Source: Chitinophagales bacterium
GTDB lineage: Bacteria > Bacteroidota > Bacteroidia > Chitinophagales > Chitinophagaceae
Assembly: GCA_017303415.1 (NCBI GenBank)
Contig: JAFLBJ010000001.1
Location: forward strand, 1,736,001-1,800,000
Direction of reading: 5' to 3'
Length of the DNA: 64,000 nt
Both the position numbers and the translations under genes were made by a program. Shown one piece after another: positions 34,466 to 43,450 of this stretch (positions are counted from its first letter, which is position 1; each line of letters opens with the position of its first letter). The notes under the pieces are model-generated. The model did not search any database and had not been told where the DNA came from. It saw only the letters and a program-made list of their open reading frames with translations.

Positions 34466-36673
34466 ATGCCCGTGAGATCGATCATAACCAGAATAGGTGG
34501 GCTGATTATCTTGATCCCTGCCTTTCAGTCTGTATTCGCCCAGGCGGATACAGTCGCATTGGGACAGGCATTGGAACGCTCAAACAGATGGCTGCAAGAG
34601 ATCAAGCATGATTCTGCCTATCGGGAAGCCAGCCAGGTGGCACAGGTCGCCAATAAAAAAGGGTATCGCCGATATGAAGCCCTGGCCTATGATATCATGG
34701 CGGAAGTAATGCGGGTAAAAGGGAAAATGGAAGAACTGCGCCGGTATGATTCCCTGCTCACAAATCTGGCAGGTCAGCTAAAAGATACCTCACTTATCAT
34801 TTCTGCCCGTAACCGCATGGGGGTGTACCTGCTTGAACAGGGACGCACCAATGAAGCCGCAGATTTTTTTCTTACCTCACTCGACCTTAAACTGGAAAAG
34901 GAACAATCCATTAAAACTGCGGAGGTTTATTCCAACCTGGGGTCAGTTTATATGGCACTTAGCAAGAAAGATCAGGCCATGGAATGGTTTGTGAAATCAT
35001 TAAAGTTGTATGAAAAATTAGGAAACGATCGTGGGTTGGGAGAGACCTATAGCAATATATCCTCGCTCTATTATTTGATGAGCCGTATCGATGATGCGAT
35101 TGCCTATCAGAAGCAAAGCATCTTCCATCGGTCGAGGCAAAATGATATCCAGGGATTGATCATCCCGAATATCAATATCGGGCAATTGTATATTCTAAAA
35201 GATTCTTCCGAACTGGCTCTTCGTCATTTACGTCAGGCAGTGGAATATGCCGAGAAAGTAAAGCTGCCCCCGCTACGGGCAGCCGCCTATTCAGGAATGT
35301 CAACTTTTTATATCAAATCCAGGCAATTTGGCCCTGCACTGGAGTGGCAGGACAAAGCAATTGCACTTTTCGAAGAAACGGACAATAAGCCCATGCTTTC
35401 CCGCATGTATGTATCTGCTGGTAACCTGGCCAGTGCCATGGGCGATTCGGCCAGTGCCATCCGGTATTATGGCAGAGGCCTTGATTTTTCACTTGTATTG
35501 GGTAACAAAGAGAATATTGCCAATGTGTATGAGAAAATGAGCAATTTCTATCTGGCCCGCCAAGACCACCTTAAAGCGTATCAACATTACAAAAGCTATA
35601 CCCTTTACCGCGATAGCATCGCCCTCGCAAGTTCACTCTCCAATATCGAACGGATCAAGATCCAATACGAAACCGAGAAGAAGGACAATGAGATTCAACG
35701 ACTGGCGGCTGATCAACGGATCCAGCAACTGCAGATCGAAAAACAAAATGCCCTGATCGCCGGGAACCTGTTGGAAGCAAGCCGGAAACAGAATGAGATC
35801 GAGCTTCTGTCCCAATCCAGGGAATTACAGGAACTACGGATCAATCAGCAGGATGAACAATTGGAAAAACAGATCCTGTTGGCGAAGACCAAGGAACAAC
35901 AATTGCAACTGGCCGAAACAGAAAAGCAATTACAGAACCGCAAACTCAAAGAGTCTGAGACCTTGCGCAATTTTATACTCGTCGGCGTGGGATTACTCGC
36001 CTTGCTCGGCTATTTTTTATTCAACCGTTATCAGTTGAAACGAAAGATTCAGCAACAAGAGGCACTGCTGGCCGTCAGAGAAAATATTGCCAAAGACCTG
36101 CATGATGAGATCGGTTCCACCCTCACCAGTATCAAGATATTATCCGAGGTTTCAGAGCGGAATATCCATACGGATCAGGCTAAAACATCCAGTTTTATAA
36201 AAAAGATCACAGAGCAGTCAGCGGCCGCCCAGCAAGGGATCAGCGATATCGTATGGGCAGTAAAACCCGAGAATGATAAACTGGAGAATATGGTCATACG
36301 TATGCGGGAATATGTGGCCCAAACCCTTGAATCAAGAAATATTCAGACATTGATCGAGATCGATGAAGAGGTATTACACCAGCGACTGAGCATGAGCCAA
36401 CGCAGAGATTTCTTCCTCATTTTCAAAGAAGCCATTAATAATATTGCCAAGTATGCCGAGGCAAATCTGGTCACCATCCATCTCCGTGGTCGTGAACAAG
36501 GACTTGGAATGCGCATATCAGACAATGGAAAGGGCTTTGACCTTCAGGCAGCCAGGTCCTCAAATGGGTTAAAAAATATGCATACCCGCGCCGAATCCCT
36601 TCATGGCCGGGTTGAGATCAAATCCCAGTCAGGCCAGGGAACGGTTGTTGACCTTTATATTCCAACTACATGA
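34466..36673 (+). CDS. Two-component sensor histidine kinase with TPR sensor domain
   Basis: 735 residues. A signal-anchor start, about seven TPR repeats (roughly 35-390, with repeats of GDxAxAIxYY type), a coiled coil rich in Gln/Glu (about 395-495), a single membrane span near 503-521 (FILVGVGLLALLGYFLF), an H-box of the NarX/LytS-like type (DLHDEIGSTLTS, His about H546) and a HATPase with NNIAKYA and DNGKGF. TPR kinases of this form are typical of Bacteroidota. The response regulator gene follows 67 bp after the stop, so this is an orphan-less pair. The signal sensed is unknown. The kinase stop codon overlaps regulatory site 1. Confidence 0.9.
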   Translation: MPVRSIITRIGGLIILIPAFQSVFAQADTVALGQALERSNRWLQEIKHDSAYREASQVAQVANKKGYRRYEALAYDIMAEVMRVKGKMEELRRYDSLLTNLAGQLKDTSLIISARNRMGVYLLEQGRTNEAADFFLTSLDLKLEKEQSIKTAEVYSNLGSVYMALSKKDQAMEWFVKSLKLYEKLGNDRGLGETYSNISSLYYLMSRIDDAIAYQKQSIFHRSRQNDIQGLIIPNINIGQLYILKDSSELALRHLRQAVEYAEKVKLPPLRAAAYSGMSTFYIKSRQFGPALEWQDKAIALFEETDNKPMLSRMYVSAGNLASAMGDSASAIRYYGRGLDFSLVLGNKENIANVYEKMSNFYLARQDHLKAYQHYKSYTLYRDSIALASSLSNIERIKIQYETEKKDNEIQRLAADQRIQQLQIEKQNALIAGNLLEASRKQNEIELLSQSRELQELRINQQDEQLEKQILLAKTKEQQLQLAETEKQLQNRKLKESETLRNFILVGVGLLALLGYFLFNRYQLKRKIQQQEALLAVRENIAKDLHDEIGSTLTSIKILSEVSERNIHTDQAKTSSFIKKITEQSAAAQQGISDIVWAVKPENDKLENMVIRMREYVAQTLESRNIQTLIEIDEEVLHQRLSMSQRRDFFLIFKEAINNIAKYAEANLVTIHLRGREQGLGMRISDNGKGFDLQAARSSNGLKNMHTRAESLHGRVEIKSQSGQGTVVDLYIPTT

Positions 36674-36712
36674 TCATGTAGTCTTCTTCCGGCTGGCTTT
36701 TCCTTATTTTTA
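36666..36712 (+). promoter_or_regulatory. Regulatory site 1 and promoter before the response regulator
   Basis: Palindrome CTACAT-GATC-ATGTAG (36666-36681) is followed by a 3-nt element (TCT), exactly 20 nt, then TATTTTTA (36705-36712), a TAnnTTTG-like -7 box. Same geometry as sites 2 and 3. It overlaps the kinase stop codon and lies 29 bp before the response regulator ATG, which suggests autoregulation. Confidence 0.65.
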
Positions 36713-36740
36713 ATACAGGGATTTTTTGTTCCTATTAATC

Positions 36741-37376
36741 ATGGCAATCAAGGTTTTAATATATGATGACAATGAGGTGTTAAGGCAAAGCCTGCAACTT
36801 CTCATTGAGGCCGAGCCGGATATGGACCTGTTGGCCTTGATGCCCAATGCGGAAACGGTGGAAGTGGATGTGGCCGAACTCAAGCCGGATGTGGTTTTGA
36901 TGGATATCGATATGCCAGGCGTCAATGGGGTAGAGGCTGTCAGGCGGATCGTACAACTCAACAACAGGCTGCCGGTGATCATGCTGACCGTGTTTGATGA
37001 CAATGAGAACATCTTTAACGCGATCTGTGCAGGCGCGTCGGGTTATATCCTGAAAAGATATGCAACAGAGGAGGTACCAGGGGCTATCCGGATGGTGCTG
37101 ACCGGCGGTGCACCTATGACCGGAGCCGTGGCCCGTAAAGTACTCACCATGGTACCCCAGGCACGCTCGCAGGACCAGGAGCAAAGTAATTTATCTGCCA
37201 AAGAAACAGCCATTCTTCAATTTCTGGTCAATGGCTATAGCTATAAAATGATTGCCTCCGAACTGAAGATCAGTATTGATACGGTTCGTTTCCATATCAA
37301 AAAGATCTACGATAAACTGCATGTACATTCCGCCACTGAGGCTGTTTCCAAAGCCATAAAAGACAAGCTGGTATAA
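36741..37376 (+). CDS. NarL/LuxR-family response regulator
   Basis: 211 residues from the ATG at 36741; the frame opens five residues earlier but this start matches the family. The receiver domain has the acidic pair in IYDDNEV, the phospho-acceptor D55 in MDIDMPG, the Thr of MLTVFDDN and the Lys of GYILKRYA. A LuxR-type helix-turn-helix ends the protein (SNLSAKETAILQFLVNGYSY, then IASELKISIDTVRFHIKKIY). It is the likely binder of the three CTACAT-N4-ATGTAG sites, one of which lies before its own gene, so it probably activates the cytolysin operon next door. Confidence 0.92.
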   Translation: MAIKVLIYDDNEVLRQSLQLLIEAEPDMDLLALMPNAETVEVDVAELKPDVVLMDIDMPGVNGVEAVRRIVQLNNRLPVIMLTVFDDNENIFNAICAGASGYILKRYATEEVPGAIRMVLTGGAPMTGAVARKVLTMVPQARSQDQEQSNLSAKETAILQFLVNGYSYKMIASELKISIDTVRFHIKKIYDKLHVHSATEAVSKAIKDKLV

Positions 37377-37392
37377 GCCATTCCCTGCTTCC

Positions 37393-37439
37393 CTACATGA
37401 TAATGTAGTTGCCTGACCTCCTTTCCGAAGATAGTTTTA
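37393..37439 (+). promoter_or_regulatory. Regulatory site 2 and promoter of the cytolysin operon
   Basis: CTACAT-GATA-ATGTAG (37393-37408) directly abuts TTG (37409-37411, -33 element), then 20 nt, then TAGTTTTA (37432-37439), a near-consensus -7 box. The ATG of the first operon gene is at 37458. Confidence 0.75.
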
Positions 37440-37457
37440 TGGAAAATTAGCGAGACC

Positions 37458-38543
37458 ATGAAACATCTATTTTCTCTCATTGCCTTATTCATTCTTACAC
37501 TGACCGGCCTTCAGGCCCAGACCTTTGATTTCGTTCAAGGCGCGAATATCATTTTTGAAGACCGTTTTGAGCAAGACCCCGTTGGTGACCTCCCGGCACG
37601 ATGGAACACCAATAGTGGGGGAGAGGCCGTTCAACTCGATGGCCACGACGGCAAGTGGTTCAAGATCGGAGGAAATATGGTAGTTACCCCTGAACTCAAA
37701 AAACGACTGCCTGAAGATTGTACCATTGAATTCGATCTTGTGATCGAATCCGGTGCCTGCCCTGTGGTTTTCGGAATGACACCCATTGCCGATGTATCCA
37801 CTGGCAATGTGTATTACAAAAAGATCTATGTGGTTCTGCAAAATGAACCTGGATACCCGGATGTGGTTTTTGGTAAAGATGTATTTGATATCGGGAATAA
37901 AGGAAGTTTTGATATGGCCGGTTATATGGGCCGCGAATTGCATGTCAGTATTTCCATCAACAAGACCCGCTTTCGTGTTTACCTTGATGAAACCAAGGTG
38001 GTAGACCTTCCCAAGGTCATGCTGCCGGAGTATCGCACCAATTTCTTTATCGCCGGTGGTGAACTCTGTAATAAAGATCAGGGCATTTATTTTAGCAATG
38101 TACGCATTGCCGCAGGCGAAGCCGATGCCCGCCGATTGCTCATCAAGCAATTATTGGAACAAGGATCAGTAGTTACCACTGATATTTCTTTCACCCAGCA
38201 AAGCATGGAAAACGCGCCCGTTTTTACTCCGGAATCAATTCCCTTCCTGGATACCCTTGGCCAGGCTATGATGAATGACCCCAGTTTGAATATTCAGATC
38301 AATGGTATGGAAACCTTTCCCATGTCGGAGCAAGGGGGTAGTATGAATAGTCAGAATTTGGAAGCAACGGCAAAAGCCAAGGTAGAAGAGATCAAAACCT
38401 ATATCACCAACAAATTCAATGTAGGGGTGGACAGGATATTGATCGGTATGACCAATAAGATCAAGACCAAGATGGATCAGGTAAAGAGCAGCAAGGCGGG
38501 CAGTAAGGTCAGAGGTTTCCTCACCGAGATCATAAAATTATAA
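37458..38543 (+). CDS. Secreted LamG-like protein with degenerate OmpA-like C-terminus
   Basis: 361 residues with a signal peptide (ending LQAQ). The first about 215 residues, with FEDRFEQDPVGDLPARWNT and a jelly-roll pattern of strands, resemble concanavalin/LamG-type domains found in Bacteroidota OmpA-family proteins. The C-terminal part (ARRLLIKQLLEQGSVVT... VGVDRILIGMTNKIK) looks like a weakened OmpA/MotB peptidoglycan-binding domain without its conserved Asp/Arg pair. First gene of the six-gene operon behind regulatory site 2. Function unknown. Confidence 0.7.
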   Translation: MKHLFSLIALFILTLTGLQAQTFDFVQGANIIFEDRFEQDPVGDLPARWNTNSGGEAVQLDGHDGKWFKIGGNMVVTPELKKRLPEDCTIEFDLVIESGACPVVFGMTPIADVSTGNVYYKKIYVVLQNEPGYPDVVFGKDVFDIGNKGSFDMAGYMGRELHVSISINKTRFRVYLDETKVVDLPKVMLPEYRTNFFIAGGELCNKDQGIYFSNVRIAAGEADARRLLIKQLLEQGSVVTTDISFTQQSMENAPVFTPESIPFLDTLGQAMMNDPSLNIQINGMETFPMSEQGGSMNSQNLEATAKAKVEEIKTYITNKFNVGVDRILIGMTNKIKTKMDQVKSSKAGSKVRGFLTEIIKL

Positions 38544-38585
38544 ATCAAGGGTAAGCGCCATACGCGCGAAGCGAAAACAATTCGG

Positions 38586-39047
38586 ATGAAACTATTCATG
38601 ACCATAGCCACGCTGTTTTTAGCCATTTCCATCTGGGGCGCCTGCCCTGTCCGGATACTTTCCGTGGGCAACTTCTCCTTCAAAGCAGGCAACCAGGTAT
38701 ATGTGGCCGATACTACCCATGCAAGAGGTTATGCCAATCAGGCAACTGGCATTGGGTATATCACCGCGGCAAATAGCCAGGATATGGTAGTGGATATTGC
38801 CAGGAACAATATGAAGAGTGCCGGTACATATGTACTTAAGGCCAGGGATAGTAAGGTGGTGTTCACCCTGAACAGCAAGTCCTATTCGCTGCGAACCGAG
38901 CAGGATTACCTCCGCATCACGATCACTTCGGTACGCACAGCAGGTTCTTTTTTTCTGCTCAATGGGCGATTCGAAGGACAATTGACCGACAAACTTGGGA
39001 ATGTTGTGAAGATCACGGAGGGATACTTTGTAACTAAAAACCTGTAA
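38586..39047 (+). CDS. Small secreted protein, unknown
   Basis: 153 residues with a signal peptide (ending about SIWGAC). The rest is a beta-rich domain ending TDKLGNVVKITEGYFVTKNL. I do not recognise it. The 42-bp spacing to the previous gene and common direction place it in the operon controlled by regulatory site 2. Confidence 0.65.
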   Translation: MKLFMTIATLFLAISIWGACPVRILSVGNFSFKAGNQVYVADTTHARGYANQATGIGYITAANSQDMVVDIARNNMKSAGTYVLKARDSKVVFTLNSKSYSLRTEQDYLRITITSVRTAGSFFLLNGRFEGQLTDKLGNVVKITEGYFVTKNL

Positions 39048-39165
39048 TCAGCAACCATTCAATTAAAAATAAAAGGTAAAAAATGTTTCGAGGGTAAAAT
39101 CCCCCAGTATTACCGGGCTGAATTTTCCGGTATGCAGATCATCTGATTTATTCAACAAGAAATCA

Positions 39166-40044
39166 ATGCAAATGAAAAAAGTACTTCTTCTGTTGGCCTT
39201 TATAGCTGGCATAGCCGGTCTTGTGTCGGGACAGGGTGACCCGAATAGCAATAACCCTCCCGGTAATAACCCGTCAAACAGCAACGTAAACACCAACAAT
39301 ATCCCCAAAACCAATACGCCGCGGTTGCAGGCATTACCCAATGCCAATACAACCACGGTTGTGGAAGCCGGGGCTGATTTTAAGAACATGCGCACGTTCA
39401 CCCAGGACGGGCAGTTTCAAATACCCAAAGGCACCAAGCTCGTAATGATCGAGGTGTGGGGCGGTGGAGGCGGTGGATCATCCACAGGTGGTGGCGGGGG
39501 CGGCGCGTTTGTACGTTCCGTATTTACCATCATCGATGGAGGAGAGGTAACTGTAAAGATCGGTCAGGGCGGAAGAGGCGGTACCACCATGGCCCAATCT
39601 GGCGGCACAACCTATGCCCAATTCAAGGGAGCCCTTCCAACCGGTAATGCAAACAGCGTGTCAGCATCAGGCGGAAATGGAGCTACCTATGTCGTTGGCG
39701 CCAACCCCTATGCAGAAGATGGATTTGGTGGTCAGCAGGGAGGATGTACCAATTATACCATTGGATTCAATCTGATAGCAGGAGAAGATGGAGAAGTGTA
39801 CCAGGATACCTATGGCCAAGGCGGCCCGAATAATTATGTTGTTACCCGGAGTCTTGGAAAAGGGGGCAACGCGGGGAACACCGAGAATACGGGAGGCCGG
39901 GGAGATATTGTGTTGAATCCCAATAACCCAACCTACAGAAGAAGTGGAGGCCCTGGAAAATTACCCGGTGGTGGCGGAGGTGGAAGCACCAACCCACGAG
40001 GTGGTTTCAATGGCGCTTCCGGTATGGCGATCATTTATTATTAA
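39166..40044 (+). CDS. Secreted glycine-rich protein
   Basis: 292 residues. A signal peptide is followed by an Asn/Pro-rich low-complexity stretch (about 24-60) and then a domain of the glycine-rich type with many GG and GGGG runs (IEVWGGGGGGSSTGGGGGGA, GGRGGTTMAQSGG, LPGGGGGGS). It looks like a surface-exposed or adhesive protein, possibly part of a matrix. ATG at 39166 or 39172 are both possible. It is preceded by the largest gap within the operon (118 bp), but no clear promoter is visible. Confidence 0.7.
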   Translation: MQMKKVLLLLAFIAGIAGLVSGQGDPNSNNPPGNNPSNSNVNTNNIPKTNTPRLQALPNANTTTVVEAGADFKNMRTFTQDGQFQIPKGTKLVMIEVWGGGGGGSSTGGGGGGAFVRSVFTIIDGGEVTVKIGQGGRGGTTMAQSGGTTYAQFKGALPTGNANSVSASGGNGATYVVGANPYAEDGFGGQQGGCTNYTIGFNLIAGEDGEVYQDTYGQGGPNNYVVTRSLGKGGNAGNTENTGGRGDIVLNPNNPTYRRSGGPGKLPGGGGGGSTNPRGGFNGASGMAIIYY

Positions 40045-40061
40045 ACCAACATAACCATAAA

Positions 40062-40838
40062 ATGAAAAAGTACATTCCCATTCTGTTATTCCTGGCCGCA
40101 TGCAACAACAGTTCGGAGCCAGCCCGGTCAGGTTCCACTGCCACCGTTGCTGAAGAGAAAAAGACTTCATCCGGAGCCGGAGGTTGCGAATCCCTGATCT
40201 TTTTCCGCAAAGGCATTACGGTCGAGGCGACCTCCTATGATGCAGAAGGAAAAGAAACCGGAAAACAATTAACCACCATCCTCGATATCACCAGTAAGGA
40301 TGGCAATACAATTGCCCATGTCAGAGGGGAAGACATCCGGTCTGGTACCGGGGAGAAGAAAACCCTGGAATACGATTACCGTTGCGATGGTAAAAATATC
40401 TATATGGATATTGCTTCGGCCTTTCGCACCCTGGAAAAGAATGAGGATGCCAGCTTTACTTCAACAGAAATCGAGTATCCCATTGATATAAAAGAAGGGC
40501 AAAGCCTCCCCGATGTATCCGGTACCATGAGCGCCGAAAAGAACGGCAAAAAATCAACCATGACCTTTCAATATAAAAACCGGAAAGTGGGTAGTATGGA
40601 AACCATAACCACCCCTGCCGGCACCTGGAAATGTTATCCCGTTTCAAATGATGTGATCATGGAAATGGATATTCCTGGTATGAATGCGCAAATGAAAGAA
40701 ATGATGAAAGCCATGCAGGATAAAATGAAAACCAGTACCACCACCTGGTTTGCCCCTGATTTTGGCATTGTGAAAATGGAAATGTACCAGGATGGGAAAT
40801 TGAAATCAAGAAATGAAGTAACCAAAGTGGGAAAATAA
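40062..40838 (+). CDS. Lipoprotein, TapB-like
   Basis: 258 residues. The N-terminal MKKYIPILLFLAACNNSS is a lipobox with Cys at 15. The following beta-rich domain (FRKGITVEATSYDAEGKETG, FAPDFGIVKMEMYQDGKLKS) is of the DUF3108/TapB-like kind found in Bacteroidota lipoproteins. It lies 17 bp after the glycine-rich gene and 25 bp before the cytolysin-like gene. It could be an envelope-anchored helper or immunity-type partner of the latter; this is inference from order only. Confidence 0.7.
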   Translation: MKKYIPILLFLAACNNSSEPARSGSTATVAEEKKTSSGAGGCESLIFFRKGITVEATSYDAEGKETGKQLTTILDITSKDGNTIAHVRGEDIRSGTGEKKTLEYDYRCDGKNIYMDIASAFRTLEKNEDASFTSTEIEYPIDIKEGQSLPDVSGTMSAEKNGKKSTMTFQYKNRKVGSMETITTPAGTWKCYPVSNDVIMEMDIPGMNAQMKEMMKAMQDKMKTSTTTWFAPDFGIVKMEMYQDGKLKSRNEVTKVGK

Positions 40839-40863
40839 ATTAAAGTTCTCTAAAACGCTAAAT

Positions 40864-42597
40864 ATGAAAAAGTCAATCTTCTTATTATTCATCTTTGCCG
40901 CCGCCTTTACGATGGCCTCGGCGCAAACCAAACCGGTGCTCAAGACCAAGACGCCGATCAAAACAACCAGTGCCATTAAACTAAAAGGCACAGTACCCTA
41001 TTTGGTACGAGGGTCCTCACAGGTGAGGCAAATTGTTCCGGCCAACGCATCCAATCCAAGCTTCAGACTTCAGCGCGGATCGGTACCCTACAAAAGAAAT
41101 GCATCACCTCCCAGCAATCCAACAGCGCCAAATGAGGAAGGCCGCTATTGTACAGAGTCGCTGGTCAGTGAAGAGAAAGGCGATGAAAAGCGGATCGTAT
41201 TGGGAAATCAGAATGATAAGATATACCCAGGAGCGATTTATTATGAAAGCGCTATTTTGAGTGGTGCCTATAATGCGCCGGCCCTCCAACTCAAACCCTA
41301 TAATATTACGACCGACCTCTTTTCTGCCGCTTTTACTGAAAGTTCCATTGTACAGGTAGAACCAACATTAGGAGGCGTAAACAATGGTCTCAGCACCTTA
41401 ATGCGCCGAAGCATGACCACCAAGAATGCAGCCCGCGTGGTGCCGGAAGTGAAAATTCTCAATTCGTCCGAGCAACTGGCCTTTGAGATCGGAGCCAATT
41501 TCAGTGGCTATGGAGCCGACCTGAATGCCTCTTTTAATTATATGAAAAGCACCCGGAAGAATGTGTTTCTTGCCCGGTTGACCCAGGTCTATTTCTCGGT
41601 GATGCTCAATGTAGCCGATGGAAAACAATTGGTGGACAATAACCCTTTGCCCAATAACCTGGTCTATGTTAACAAAGTGAACTATGGCCGTCTGGGTTAT
41701 ATCTTCATTGCCTCTGACAGCAGCCGCGAAGCCATTCAGGCGGCACTTGATTTTACCTATTCATCAGGGAATGTTGGCGGAGGAGTAAATGCACGGCTCA
41801 ATTATGAAAGGACCGTCAGTTCTATGCAAATAAGCGGGTTCTTCTTTGGCGGTGACGCGGCCAATACCATCAGCCTGAATTCACCCAATCAACTTCAGGC
41901 CTTTGATGATTATGTGCAGAATGGTTTACGCCTCGATCCCAATGTGGCCCCTGTTGCCGTCAGTTATGAATTGAAGTACCTGAACGATAACTCCACAGCC
42001 GCTACCCGCAGTACGACCACATACACAGAACGTCAATGTACACCAGCGAGGGGCATCAATCTCCAGCTTCATAATGTGGCCATTGAAGATGTACATGGTG
42101 GGGATTGCAGTTACGCCTGGGGAAAGATATCGGTGGAGATATGGGAGACCAACAGAGATCGTGTTCCCCTGAATAGAATCTGGTCAGGCACACTTTGGGA
42201 GCACAATGCCGCCCAACCCAACCGAACTGTGATCAACTATGCTGATATACGGGCAGGCAATACCCTTCGGGATGAGATCATGAACATTCCTAATGGCAGC
42301 CGCAACATAAACCTGAATCCGATCCTGGTCAATGAAGGACGGATCATGTTCCGGTTCTTTATCGAGATAAATACCCGGCACAAAGACAATGATTTTGCGG
42401 CCCTGGGCGAACATGGCATGCGCCGAGTGGAAGTGGTGGAAAAATCCCTCAATGAGATTTTTGCCAGCCGCGAGGCCATCGCTACCGATTCAAGGGGTAG
42501 ATACAAGTATGGCACGTTCAAAGCAGGACGTTTTTGTTCGAATACAGACAGGGTGCATTGTTTTTATGCCCTTTTCTCGGTAACTGAATCACGTTAG
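40864..42597 (+). CDS. Cholesterol-dependent-cytolysin-like secreted protein
   Basis: 577 residues with a signal peptide (ending MASAQ). It follows the thiol-activated cytolysin pattern: NQNDKIYPGAIYYES near 120, VYVNKVNYGRLGYIFIA near 268-284, LNYERTVSSMQISGFFFGGD near 320, PVAVSYELKYLNDNSTAAT near 370, then a domain-4-like stretch (INLQLHNVAIEDVHGGDC). The undecapeptide of true CDCs (ECTGLAWEWWR) and the Thr-Leu cholesterol motif are not visible, so it fits the CDC-like group reported from other Bacteroidota. These form large beta-barrel pores in target membranes. Its target membrane is unknown. Confidence 0.85.
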   Translation: MKKSIFLLFIFAAAFTMASAQTKPVLKTKTPIKTTSAIKLKGTVPYLVRGSSQVRQIVPANASNPSFRLQRGSVPYKRNASPPSNPTAPNEEGRYCTESLVSEEKGDEKRIVLGNQNDKIYPGAIYYESAILSGAYNAPALQLKPYNITTDLFSAAFTESSIVQVEPTLGGVNNGLSTLMRRSMTTKNAARVVPEVKILNSSEQLAFEIGANFSGYGADLNASFNYMKSTRKNVFLARLTQVYFSVMLNVADGKQLVDNNPLPNNLVYVNKVNYGRLGYIFIASDSSREAIQAALDFTYSSGNVGGGVNARLNYERTVSSMQISGFFFGGDAANTISLNSPNQLQAFDDYVQNGLRLDPNVAPVAVSYELKYLNDNSTAATRSTTTYTERQCTPARGINLQLHNVAIEDVHGGDCSYAWGKISVEIWETNRDRVPLNRIWSGTLWEHNAAQPNRTVINYADIRAGNTLRDEIMNIPNGSRNINLNPILVNEGRIMFRFFIEINTRHKDNDFAALGEHGMRRVEVVEKSLNEIFASREAIATDSRGRYKYGTFKAGRFCSNTDRVHCFYALFSVTESR

Positions 42598-42618
42598 AAA
42601 TCAATCAACATTCTTTCT

Positions 42619-43311
42619 ATGTACCAGAAAATGATTTTGTTTACCCTGTTGTTGGGTATGGCATACATGGCGGAGGCGCAAAAGCCCAGGCTCAAGACAA
42701 AAGTGTCACCTACCAAACCAAAGCTTCCGGAGAACCAGATTCCCAATACCGTGGTCACGGGTCCGTTTACGGTGGCGTATACACCAACACTCATTGAGCA
42801 CCTGGCACCCAAGACCAAGGTCAGGGGGGATGATAATTTCAATGATAAGAAAGTGTATGTAACGGTGAACATGAATTATCAATACAACCGCAGGGCAGGA
42901 GATAGTGTCGTTAAATTGATCATTACCCTGAGCGGGGAGGAAGATGAAGCAGAAAGAGCAGGGGAGCAACGATCCCTGTTTGAGGGACGGTGGGAGAAGA
43001 TCGTTTACCGGGCTCCCGCGGGTCATCGGATCAAAAATGTGACCGGAGAACATGCTGCTTATTTCTCTTTTAATGCAGACCCGGCCCGGCCCGGTACCAG
43101 CTTGCGGGTAGGGACTTGTAAGGGGTATTATTTCAGTCTGAGCGCCAATACCCTCGGTTTTGAATTTGATGAACGGATCATCCAGGATATTCAGATCGGC
43201 ACCCATTTTTCCGGCGCTGATTTTAATCCGGATCCCAATTTCCGGGGCTGCCAGTTTGAGATCACTAAACTGCAATTAAAACCCATGTCCATTACACTGG
43301 AAAAAATGTAA
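42619..43311 (+). CDS. Secreted protein, possible cytolysin partner
   Basis: 230 residues. A signal peptide (ending AEAQ) is followed by a Lys/Pro-rich linker and a beta-rich domain that I do not recognise. Like the cytolysin-like protein its mature start is rich in Lys/Thr/Pro (KPRLKTKVSPTKPKLPE against KPVLKTKTPIKTTSA), hinting at common processing or assembly. It lies 21 bp after the cytolysin-like gene and ends the operon at a terminator. Two-component CDC-like toxins are known in Bacteroidota, so it may be the second component, but no cytolysin motif is visible in it. Confidence 0.65.
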   Translation: MYQKMILFTLLLGMAYMAEAQKPRLKTKVSPTKPKLPENQIPNTVVTGPFTVAYTPTLIEHLAPKTKVRGDDNFNDKKVYVTVNMNYQYNRRAGDSVVKLIITLSGEEDEAERAGEQRSLFEGRWEKIVYRAPAGHRIKNVTGEHAAYFSFNADPARPGTSLRVGTCKGYYFSLSANTLGFEFDERIIQDIQIGTHFSGADFNPDPNFRGCQFEITKLQLKPMSITLEKM

Positions 43312-43333
43312 CCATTTCCGTCCTCCTTCATAT

Positions 43334-43363
43334 AAAGGCTGCCTCAGTGCAGCCTTTTTCTTT
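43334..43363 (+). terminator. Terminator of the cytolysin operon
   Basis: Perfect 9-bp stem AAAGGCTGC (43334-43342) and GCAGCCTTT (43349-43357), 6-nt loop, then T-rich. It marks the end of the six-gene operon, 22 bp after the last stop. Confidence 0.9.
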
Positions 43364-43385
43364 TAACCTGGCCATGTTCACCTTC

Positions 43386-43432
43386 CTACATGGTTATGTA
43401 GTTGTTTGGGGGTTGGATAAAAAACATATTTG
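43386..43432 (+). promoter_or_regulatory. Regulatory site 3 and promoter before the CARDB gene
   Basis: CTACAT-GGTT-ATGTAG (43386-43401) abuts TTG (43402-43404), then exactly 20 nt, then CATATTTG (43425-43432), one mismatch from TAnnTTTG. The gene ATG is at 43451. Confidence 0.75.
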
Positions 43433-43450
43433 TAGCATAAAATAAGAACC

